From JBHJHP01 sp042219825 (GTDB lineage Bacteria; Bacteroidota; Bacteroidia; Bacteroidales; UBA5342), in NCBI RefSeq assembly GCF_042219825.1, contig NZ_JBHJHQ010000013.1:1-5829 (forward strand): a stretch of DNA of 5,829 nucleotides, written 5' to 3'. Made by a program: the position numbers and the translations under genes. Below the pieces are notes generated by a model. The model saw only the letters and a list, made by a program, of their open reading frames with translations. It had not been told where the DNA came from and searched no databases. This document shows positions 1-5,829 of the stretch, piece by piece; position 1 is the stretch's first letter, and every line of letters starts with the position of its first letter.

Positions 1-33
1 AAAGAAAATCATTATTATCCCATTTCTCCAAAC

Positions 34-62
34 TTTTTTCAATCTTTTTTTACCCCTTTTTT
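34..62. repeat. Three evenly spaced T-tracts
   Basis: T-runs of 6, 7 and 6 bases lie at 34-39, 45-51 and 57-62, with centres about 11.5 bp apart. Runs spaced near one helical turn tend to bend DNA. The tracts may simply reflect AT-rich intergenic drift, or the tail of a transcription end outside the window. No GC-rich stem precedes them, so they are not called a terminator. Confidence 0.4.
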
Positions 63-182
63 ATTACCATTCCTTAAACCCTTGAAATTGTGCTGTATAA
101 CATGAAAATTATTTTTACATGTTTCATAAATAAAGAGCAAAAGCTTTAAGAATAATACTTTCAGAAGTAAACTAAGAACTAT

Positions 183-200
183 GTGTCTGAGATAAGACAC
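183..200. repeat. Short perfect hairpin / inverted repeat
   Basis: GTGTCT (183-188) and AGACAC (195-200) are exact reverse complements separated by the six bases GAGATA. As RNA this would be a 6-bp stem with a 6-nt loop. As DNA it could be a binding site for a dimeric regulator. No T-run follows, so it is not an intrinsic terminator. It lies about 165 nt upstream of the predicted purB promoter. Function unknown. Confidence 0.4.
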
Positions 201-340
201 GATTAATATAACAGATAAAATTGCATAGTTGTTTACAAATAAGGCTTAAAAAAGTAAAATATATCAGTACATTCCAAAACATACATTAACGTTGTAACGG
301 AAGAATGTCTACACTTTATCTATATAGGCAATCCATATTA

Positions 341-372
341 TTTTAAAAACACAATAAATGTGATATTTTTGC
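341..372 (+). promoter_or_regulatory. Probable Bacteroidota-type promoter of purB
   Basis: TATTTTTG at 364-371, followed by C, matches the Bacteroidota -7 consensus TAnnTTTG exactly. A TTTT at 341-344 sits 19 bp upstream, where the -33 TTTG element is expected, and matches three of its four bases. Transcription would start around 376-380 and leave a leader of roughly 15-20 nt before the purB ATG at 395. That leader is AT-rich with no Shine-Dalgarno sequence, which is normal for this phylum. Confidence 0.6.
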
Positions 373-394
373 AGTTCAATTTAATTAATCAGAA

Positions 395-1738
395 ATGGCG
401 CTATCAGAATTAACTGCAGTATCTCCAATCGATGGTCGGTATCACAGTAAAACAAAAGAATTAACGAACTATTTTTCGGAATTTGCACTCATAAAATACA
501 GAGTTGAAGTAGAGATTAAATATTTTATTGCATTACACGAACTCCCACTTCCCCAGCTAAAAGACATCAAATCAGAAGATATAGAATCGTTAAGAAGCAT
601 AATTTCTAATTTTTCTTTAGAAAATGCCCAACGCATAAAAGATATTGAAATCGTTACAAATCACGATGTAAAAGCAGTTGAATATTTCATCAAAGAAGAA
701 TTTGATAAAATCGGGCTCAGCAAGTTTAAGGAATTCATTCATTTTGGACTTACATCTCAGGACATTAATAATACCGCTATCCCATTATCTATTAAAGAAG
801 CATTTGATAAGATTTATTATCCACTACTGTCGGAGGTAATTAATGTTCTTGCAGATAACGGAGAAAAATGGAAGGATATTCCGATGCTTGCCAAAACACA
901 TGGACAACCAGCATCGCCAACGAAGCTGGGGAAAGAGATAATGGTATTTGTTTACCGGCTTGAAAGACAAATAGAACATTTTAGCCAAATACCTTTTACT
1001 GCCAAATTTGGAGGGGCAACCGGAAACTTAAATGCACATAAGGTCTCCTTTCCTGAGATCGACTGGATGCAATTTGGGAATAAATTTGTATCGGAGTATC
1101 TAGGATTAACACGGGAACAATACACTACACAGATCTCAAATTACGATGAGCTGGGTGCATTTATGGATAACCTGAAGCGCATCAATACCATACTTATTGA
1201 TTTGTGTCGGGATATTTGGACCTACATTTCGATGGACTATTTCAAACAAACGATTAAAAAAGGCGAAATCGGTTCATCAGCTATGCCACATAAAGTAAAT
1301 CCAATTGATTTTGAAAATGCTGAAGGGAATCTGGGTGTTGCAAATGCTATTCTGGATCATTTAACATTAAAACTACCTATTTCCAGATTGCAGCGCGATC
1401 TTACCGACTCAACTGTACTAAGAAATATTGGTGTCCCATTTGGCCATACTTTAATTGCATTTAAATCGTTATTAAAAGGATTAGGAAAACTCCTATTAAA
1501 TGAAGAAGCATTAAAAGCTGATCTGGATAAAAACTGGGCAGTTGTTGCAGAAGCAATTCAAACAATTTTGCGCAGTATTGGTTATCCTAATCCGTATGAA
1601 GCTTTAAAGGAACTAACAAGAACAAATAATGTAATTAACAAGGAAAGTATTCACTCTTTTATTGAGTCATTAAATATTGATAATGAACTGAAGGTAAAAA
1701 TGAAAACAATTACACCTTATAATTACACAGGAATCTAA
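395..1738 (+). CDS. purB: Adenylosuccinate lyase
   Basis: A cytoplasmic enzyme that acts twice in purine synthesis, releasing fumarate each time: SAICAR to AICAR, and adenylosuccinate to AMP. The 447-residue product begins with the E. coli-type PurB N-terminus (LTAVSPIDGRY, residues 6-16). It carries NHDVKAVE (89-96), TSQD (120-123), and THGQPASP (168-175), whose His169 matches the catalytic histidine of the family. The fumarase/aspartase superfamily signature GSSAMPHKVNP (293-303) contains the mobile-loop serine pair 294-295. RLQRDLTDSTVLRN (331-344) belongs to the C-terminal PurB domain. The protein ends at NYTGI, about ten residues shorter than E. coli PurB, which I believe is usual in Bacteroidota rather than a truncation. 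The ATG at 395 gives the conserved N-terminus directly. The next gene starts 25 nt after the stop, so the two are probably co-transcribed from the promoter at 341-372. Confidence 0.97.
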   Translation: MALSELTAVSPIDGRYHSKTKELTNYFSEFALIKYRVEVEIKYFIALHELPLPQLKDIKSEDIESLRSIISNFSLENAQRIKDIEIVTNHDVKAVEYFIKEEFDKIGLSKFKEFIHFGLTSQDINNTAIPLSIKEAFDKIYYPLLSEVINVLADNGEKWKDIPMLAKTHGQPASPTKLGKEIMVFVYRLERQIEHFSQIPFTAKFGGATGNLNAHKVSFPEIDWMQFGNKFVSEYLGLTREQYTTQISNYDELGAFMDNLKRINTILIDLCRDIWTYISMDYFKQTIKKGEIGSSAMPHKVNPIDFENAEGNLGVANAILDHLTLKLPISRLQRDLTDSTVLRNIGVPFGHTLIAFKSLLKGLGKLLLNEEALKADLDKNWAVVAEAIQTILRSIGYPNPYEALKELTRTNNVINKESIHSFIESLNIDNELKVKMKTITPYNYTGI

Positions 1739-1763
1739 TTAAACCAACCATTAAAAATTATTA

Positions 1764-3599
1764 ATGAAGGATTTTTTCAAAATCTTAAGACGTTTTATTC
1801 CTCCTTATAAAACCAACTTAACACTTAATATTGTATTAACCATACTTAGTACTTTTGCCGGTTTGTTTTCATTTTATATGATGAAACCAATTCTGGAAAT
1901 TCTATTTGGTATTAGTAAAGAGACCTACATACATCAGAATATTTCTTATGAAAGTATTAAGGCCTTTACGGATTCTCTGAGCAATAACTTTTACTATTAT
2001 ATTGGTCATTTGATTGATATGAAAGGTAAAAGCTACACTTTGGGATTCATTGGAATATTTCTTATTGTATTCTCACTATTAAAAACAGGCCTTGCTTATC
2101 TTGCAGCTTACAGTATAATACCGATGCGTGCAGGTATATCCAGAGATATACGCGATATTATTTATAAGAAAATTCTTGATTTACCCATCGGTTTCTTTTC
2201 TGAACAAAAAAAAGGTGACATAATGTCCCGAATGTCAAGTGATGTACAGGAAGTTGAAAACTCAATTTTCAATTCCATTGAAATCATGTTTAAGAATCCC
2301 ATCATTATCCTTATATATCTGGTGACCATGGTATATATGAGTTGGAGATTAACAATTTTTGTTTTTGTCTTACTGCCAATTAGTGGTACGATTATAGGTA
2401 GAATCGGGAAAACACTTAAACGGACGAGCAATAAAGGTCAGATTCAACTTGGCATAATTCTTTCAAATATTGAGGAATCTCTGTCCGGATTGCGGATCAT
2501 AAAAGCCTTTAATGCCGAACATAAAAGCAAAAGGAATTTCAGGGAGAATGTTGATAAACATTTCCGGATCCAAAAAAGATTGATGCGTAAACGTCAGTTG
2601 GCTCACCCCGTTAGCGAACTGCTCGGAACTATTGTCATTGTTATTGTATTATGGTATGGAGGAAAGTTAATTTTCGCAGGCTCAGCTTCTCTTGAAGCAT
2701 CCATGTTCATGGTATATCTGGTTATTTTTTATAGTATTATCAATCCGGCAAAAGCATTTTCTACAGGATTTTATTCCATTCAGAAAGGTTTGGCCAGCAT
2801 GGAACGCATAGATGAAATACTTCAGACCGAGTCAAATATTGTGGATAAAAAAGAGGCTGAAGAATTGACTGGTTTTCATGACAAAATCGAATATAAAGAT
2901 GTTAGCTTTAAGTATGAAAAGGAGATGGTTCTCAGTAACATTGACATTTCAATTTCTAAAGGCAAAACAGTGGCATTGGTTGGACAATCGGGATCAGGAA
3001 AAACGACCCTGGTGGATCTGCTTCCCCGTTTCTACGATGTTACAAATGGAGAGATCATCATAGACGGGCATAATATTAAAAATGTAAGAGTAAAATCTCT
3101 GAGGCATTTAATGGGCAATGTGAATCAGGATCCTATTTTATTTAATGATACTTTTTATAACAACATCGCATTTGGTTTAGAGAACAGCACCAAAGAAGAG
3201 GTTATTGCTGCAGCAAAGGTGGCTAATGCCCATGAATTTATCATGGAAACAGAATTTGGATACGATACCAATATTGGTGACAGAGGAAGCAAACTTTCCG
3301 GTGGACAGAGACAAAGAATAAGCATTGCAAGGGCTGTACTGGCTAATCCCCCGATTTTAATTCTTGACGAGGCAACATCAGCACTTGACACAGAATCAGA
3401 ACGATTGGTTCAGGATGCATTGGAGAACCTTATGAAAAACAGAACCACCATAGTAATTGCACACAGGCTATCAACGGTACGAAATGCTGATGAAATTTGT
3501 GTTATGCATGAAGGTAAAATAGTTGAACGTGGCAAGCACGAAGACCTGCTCAGCCTTAAAGGGATTTATAAAAAATTGCATGACATGCAAATGTTCTGA
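1764..3599 (+). CDS. MsbA-like ABC exporter, fused permease and ATPase
   Basis: An inner-membrane half-transporter of 611 residues, expected to work as a homodimer that uses ATP to export a lipid or other hydrophobic substrate. The membrane domain comes first, with hydrophobic segments near 20-45, 93-118, 175-195, 196-215, 283-305 and 312-328, and a long hydrophilic stretch (about 48-90) between the first two. The ATPase domain (about 375-611) has every standard element: Tyr384 in the A-loop position, Walker A GQSGSGKTT (407-415, Lys413), Q-loop Gln455, signature LSGGQRQR (511-518), Walker B ILILDE (531-536, Glu536 as catalytic base), D-loop SALD (539-542) and switch His567. Nothing is missing, so it should be active. 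MsbA, which flips lipid A, is the closest well-known model, but Bacteroidota carry several such paralogues and the sequence does not fix the substrate, so no symbol is given. It follows purB by 25 nt with an A-rich, SD-less leader. Confidence 0.93.
   Translation: MKDFFKILRRFIPPYKTNLTLNIVLTILSTFAGLFSFYMMKPILEILFGISKETYIHQNISYESIKAFTDSLSNNFYYYIGHLIDMKGKSYTLGFIGIFLIVFSLLKTGLAYLAAYSIIPMRAGISRDIRDIIYKKILDLPIGFFSEQKKGDIMSRMSSDVQEVENSIFNSIEIMFKNPIIILIYLVTMVYMSWRLTIFVFVLLPISGTIIGRIGKTLKRTSNKGQIQLGIILSNIEESLSGLRIIKAFNAEHKSKRNFRENVDKHFRIQKRLMRKRQLAHPVSELLGTIVIVIVLWYGGKLIFAGSASLEASMFMVYLVIFYSIINPAKAFSTGFYSIQKGLASMERIDEILQTESNIVDKKEAEELTGFHDKIEYKDVSFKYEKEMVLSNIDISISKGKTVALVGQSGSGKTTLVDLLPRFYDVTNGEIIIDGHNIKNVRVKSLRHLMGNVNQDPILFNDTFYNNIAFGLENSTKEEVIAAAKVANAHEFIMETEFGYDTNIGDRGSKLSGGQRQRISIARAVLANPPILILDEATSALDTESERLVQDALENLMKNRTTIVIAHRLSTVRNADEICVMHEGKIVERGKHEDLLSLKGIYKKLHDMQMF
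3576..3590. repeat. 15-bp odd palindrome at the 3' end of the exporter gene
   Basis: TTGCATG (3576-3582) and CATGCAA (3584-3590) are exact reverse complements around a single central A. The palindrome is coding sequence, spanning the Lys-Leu-His-Asp-Met-Gln codons just before the stop. The one-base spacer makes it a poor RNA hairpin, and no T-run follows. It could be a protein-binding site at the edge of the dnaK control region, or chance. Confidence 0.35.
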
Positions 3600-3616
3600 T
3601 CCAACAAATTGATTCG

Positions 3617-3727
3617 TGTCAATCATAATGTCATTTCAAATCTACATCCTGTCATGCCTTCCTAAACTTTAAAATCAAAATTGACAATTTGACGCATTTT
3701 ATTGCAGTCACCATTGTACCTCTGACA
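3617..3727. promoter_or_regulatory. Cluster of TGTCA/TGACA motifs upstream of dnaK (putative activator sites)
   Basis: TGTCA occurs at 3617-3621, 3629-3633 and 3650-3654. Its reverse complement TGACA occurs at 3682-3686 and 3723-3727. The first two copies form a direct repeat with a 12-bp period. The fourth sits inside a 13-bp odd palindrome, AAATTG-A-CAATTT (3678-3690), and is followed by another TTGAC at 3689-3693. Relative to a start predicted at 3785 the cluster spans about -168 to -58, a typical distance for binding sites of sigma-54 activators. That role is inferred from position and repetition; no regulator is encoded in the window. Confidence 0.45.
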
Positions 3728-3758
3728 TATTTTCAAGGTTAAAATCAACTTCCTTTTT

Positions 3759-3774
3759 TGGCATAACATTTGAC
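3759..3774 (+). promoter_or_regulatory. Candidate sigma-54-like (-24/-12) promoter of dnaK
   Basis: TGGCAT (3759-3764), five bases, then TTGA (3770-3773) closely match the sigma-54 consensus TGGCAY-N5-TTGC. The spacing from the GG pair (3760-3761) to the -12 G (3772) is exactly right. A T-run precedes the -24 block. The one notable departure is A instead of C at -12. Transcription would start near 3785, giving a 36-nt leader before the dnaK ATG. The usual Bacteroidota TAnnTTTG/TTTG pair is not found at good spacing here; TGAATTTG at 3787-3794 is the nearest alternative. Confidence 0.45.
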
Positions 3775-3820
3775 TTAAGAGTGGCGTGAATTTGAATATT
3801 AACCACTAAAAAAATAAAAA

Positions 3821-5743
3821 ATGGGAAAGATTATAGGAATCGACCTTGGAACAACAAACTCATGTGTTTCTGTAATGGAAGGAAATGAGCCGGTTGTGAT
3901 CCCTAACAGCGAAGGTAAACGTACAACGCCATCAATGGTGGCTTTTGTAGAAAATTCTGAACGCAAAGTTGGTGATCCGGCAAAACGTCAGGCCATTACG
4001 AATCCGCAAAAAACGATTGCATCAATTAAACGTTTCATGGGTGAAACTTATGATAACGTTACAAAAGAAATTAAGAGAGCTTCTTATAAGGTAGTTAAGG
4101 GAGAAAATAATACACCTCGTGTTGATATCGATGGCAGGTTATATTCCCCGCAGGAAATATCTGCAATTGTTCTTCAGAAGATGAAGAAAACAGCAGAAGA
4201 TTATCTTGGACAGGAAGTTACTGATGCAGTTATTACAGTACCTGCTTATTTTAGTGACTCACAACGTCAGGCAACAAAAGAAGCCGGAGAAATTGCCGGG
4301 TTAAATGTGCGCAGGATAGTGAATGAACCTACAGCAGCGTCATTGGCATATGGTCTCGACAAGCAGGATCATGATATGAAAATTGCAGTATTTGACCTTG
4401 GTGGAGGTACTTTCGATATTTCAATTCTTGAATTAGGCGACGGAGTTTTTGAAGTTAAATCAACGGATGGTGATACACACCTTGGTGGTGATGATTTCGA
4501 CCAGGTAATTATTGACTGGCTGGCCGCCGAATTCAAAGCAGACGAAGGCATTGATCTTCGCGAAGATCCAATGGCTTTGCAACGTTTGAAAGAAGCAGCA
4601 GAAAAGGCAAAAATCGAGCTTTCAAGTTCAACTCAGACAGAGATCAATCTGCCATATATTATGCCGGTAAACGGAATTCCAAAACACCTGGTAAGAAGTC
4701 TGTCAAGAGCTAAATTTGAACAACTATCAGATTCTTTAATTCAGGCTACCGTTGAACCATGTAAGAAAGCATTAAAAAATGCCGGATTATCACCATCAGA
4801 TATCAATGAAGTTATTCTTGTTGGTGGGTCAACACGTATTCCTGCAGTTCAGGCTAAAGTAAAGGAATTATTTGGCAAAGAACCTTCTAAAGGGGTCAAC
4901 CCGGATGAGGTAGTTGCTGTAGGTGCAGCTATTCAGGGTGGCGTTTTAACCGGTGAAGTTAAGGATGTACTTCTTTTGGATGTTACACCGCTGTCTTTAG
5001 GTATTGAGACAATGGGTAGTGTGATGACTAAATTAATTGAAGCCAACACAACTATTCCAACCAAAAAGACAGAAACATTCACAACAGCTGCAGACAATCA
5101 ACCTTCGGTTGAAATTCATGTATTGCAGGGAGAACGTGCGATGGCAAGAGATAATAAAACTATCGGACGCTTCCATTTAGACGGAATTCCACCAGCCCCA
5201 CGAGGTGTACCACAGGTTGAAGTTACATTCGATATTGATGCCAATGGCATCCTGAACGTTTCTGCAAAAGATAAAGGAACCGGAAAAGAACAGAGTATTC
5301 GTATTGAAGCTTCTTCAGGACTTTCAGACGACGAAATAAAACGAATGAAAGACGAGGCTTCTGCAAATGCTGATGCCGACAAAAAAGAGAAAGAACGTAT
5401 CGACAAACTTAACGCTGCCGACAGTATGATTTTCCAGACTGAAAAACAGCTCAAAGAATTTGGCGACAAGTTGCCGGCAGACAAGAAAAAACCGATTGAA
5501 GATGCATTAAATAAACTAAAAGAAGCACACAAGTCGCAGAATACTGAAGCAATTGATTCTGCCATGAATGAACTGAATACTGTATTTCAGGCTGCTTCCC
5601 AGGAAATGTATAATGCAAGTCAGGCTCAGGGCCAGGGACAACCTGATCCTGGAGCAGGTCAGCAGACATCCGGCGGTGAAAGTCAGAAAGGCGGAAGCAA
5701 CGACGATGAAGTAACTGATGTGGATTTTGAAGAAGTAAAATAA
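3821..5743 (+). CDS. dnaK: Molecular chaperone DnaK (Hsp70)
   Basis: A cytoplasmic ATP-dependent chaperone that binds exposed hydrophobic stretches of unfolded proteins, working with DnaJ and GrpE (neither is in this window). The 640-residue product is full length (E. coli DnaK has 638). The N-terminal ATPase domain (1 to about 380) has GIDLGTTNS (6-14), Lys70, NEPTAASLAYG (168-178) with Glu169, FDLGGGTFD (191-199) with Thr197 at the autophosphorylation position, and VILVGGSTRIP (331-341). It also has the extra segment around residues 75-100 typical of Gram-negative DnaK. The hydrophobic linker VLLLDVTP (383-390) leads to the beta-sandwich substrate domain (to about 500) and the helical lid (about 501-600). 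A flexible Gln/Gly-rich tail ends in the conserved DVDFEEVK (633-640). The start at 3821 gives the universal MGKIIGIDLG. An A-rich stretch precedes it with no Shine-Dalgarno sequence. It is probably transcribed from its own promoter in the 221-nt gap. Confidence 0.98.
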   Translation: MGKIIGIDLGTTNSCVSVMEGNEPVVIPNSEGKRTTPSMVAFVENSERKVGDPAKRQAITNPQKTIASIKRFMGETYDNVTKEIKRASYKVVKGENNTPRVDIDGRLYSPQEISAIVLQKMKKTAEDYLGQEVTDAVITVPAYFSDSQRQATKEAGEIAGLNVRRIVNEPTAASLAYGLDKQDHDMKIAVFDLGGGTFDISILELGDGVFEVKSTDGDTHLGGDDFDQVIIDWLAAEFKADEGIDLREDPMALQRLKEAAEKAKIELSSSTQTEINLPYIMPVNGIPKHLVRSLSRAKFEQLSDSLIQATVEPCKKALKNAGLSPSDINEVILVGGSTRIPAVQAKVKELFGKEPSKGVNPDEVVAVGAAIQGGVLTGEVKDVLLLDVTPLSLGIETMGSVMTKLIEANTTIPTKKTETFTTAADNQPSVEIHVLQGERAMARDNKTIGRFHLDGIPPAPRGVPQVEVTFDIDANGILNVSAKDKGTGKEQSIRIEASSGLSDDEIKRMKDEASANADADKKEKERIDKLNAADSMIFQTEKQLKEFGDKLPADKKKPIEDALNKLKEAHKSQNTEAIDSAMNELNTVFQAASQEMYNASQAQGQGQPDPGAGQQTSGGESQKGGSNDDEVTDVDFEEVK

Positions 5744-5829
5744 TTCTGATATGTGACTAGTCCTAAATAAGCGTTACAGTTTATTGACTAAATTAAAATA
5801 ATTAATTGAGTTGTGAGTATTTCTTGCAA
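5744..5829. other. Non-coding sequence after dnaK, possible edge of a mobile element
   Basis: No gene and no GC-rich hairpin with a T-run is seen here, so the dnaK terminator is not identified. The stretch from about 5757 (starting CTAGTCCTAAATAAG) has the general look of the end of a Bacteroidota insertion sequence, but this is an impression only: the matching inverted end and any transposase would lie beyond the window. TGACTA appears twice (5754-5759 and 5785-5790), which may be chance. Confidence 0.25.

Larger units (their letters stand above)
1..394. other. AT-rich non-coding region upstream of purB
   Basis: No convincing coding region is seen on either strand in these 394 bases. The longest start-to-stop stretch I noticed on the + strand (ATG at 102) encodes only 15 residues. 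The region holds a pyrimidine-rich start with three T-tracts (34-62), a short perfect hairpin (183-200) and, near its right end, the probable purB promoter. No tRNA, riboswitch or terminator shape is recognisable. The upstream gene, if any, lies outside the window. Confidence 0.7.

Noticed and set aside
102..149. Short ATG-initiated frame of 15 codons in the purB upstream region
   Set aside because: Too short, AT-driven composition, and no promoter or conserved peptide visible.
2162..2431. 89-codon open frame on the minus strand, inside the exporter gene
   Set aside because: It lies wholly within an intact, motif-rich coding sequence and its translation resembles no family I recognise, so it is a shadow frame.
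3608..3623. ATTGA/TCAAT hairpin after the exporter stop as a terminator
   Set aside because: The stem is only 5 bp and AU-rich, and no T-run follows it.
3787..3794. TGAATTTG as a Bacteroidota -7 element for dnaK
   Set aside because: The second base differs from TAnnTTTG, and the nearest upstream TTTG elements give gaps of 14 bp (3769-3772) or 26 bp (3757-3760) instead of about 19-21 bp. It remains a weak alternative to the -24/-12 site.
3782..3796. Second sigma-54-like core, TGGCGT followed by TTTGAA
   Set aside because: The GG-to-G spacing is one base short and there is no -12 GC, so it fails the spacing rule.
3600..3820. CIRCE element for HrcA control of dnaK
   Set aside because: No TTAGCACTC-N9-GAGTGCTAA sequence or close variant is present.
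5116..5565. 149-codon open frame on the minus strand, inside dnaK
   Set aside because: Antisense to highly conserved dnaK. The Ser/Phe/Leu-rich translation is what reverse reading of Glu/Lys/Ala-rich lid codons gives.

Overview
The window looks like chromosomal DNA from a member of the Bacteroidota, probably class Bacteroidia. The evidence is the 447-residue PurB ending in NYTGI, A-rich leaders without a Shine-Dalgarno sequence before all three genes, a TAnnTTTG-type promoter element in front of purB, and generally AT-rich non-coding DNA. The assignment rests on sequence character, not on a database search.

Layout: positions 1-394 are non-coding and AT-rich, with three evenly spaced T-tracts, one small hairpin and, at the right end, a good Bacteroidota-type promoter. 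Three intact genes follow, all on the + strand: purB (adenylosuccinate lyase, 395-1738), an MsbA-like ABC exporter with fused membrane and ATPase domains (1764-3599), and dnaK (Hsp70 chaperone, 3821-5743). Only 25 nt separate purB from the exporter gene, so these two are probably co-transcribed. A 221-nt gap precedes dnaK, which probably has its own promoter. The last 86 nt (5744-5829) hold no recognisable gene; they may lead into a mobile element, but this is weakly supported.

The genes are housekeeping functions: purine synthesis, lipid or drug export at the inner membrane, and protein folding. They have no obvious shared pathway. I see no novel multi-gene system, CRISPR array, RNA gene or complete mobile element. 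The most interesting signal is regulatory. The dnaK upstream region has a -24/-12 (sigma-54-like) promoter core at 3759-3774, and upstream of it five copies of TGTCA or its complement TGACA spread over about 110 nt. That arrangement resembles enhancer sites for a sigma-54 activator and suggests that dnaK is controlled differently from the sigma-32 or HrcA/CIRCE schemes known in other bacteria.
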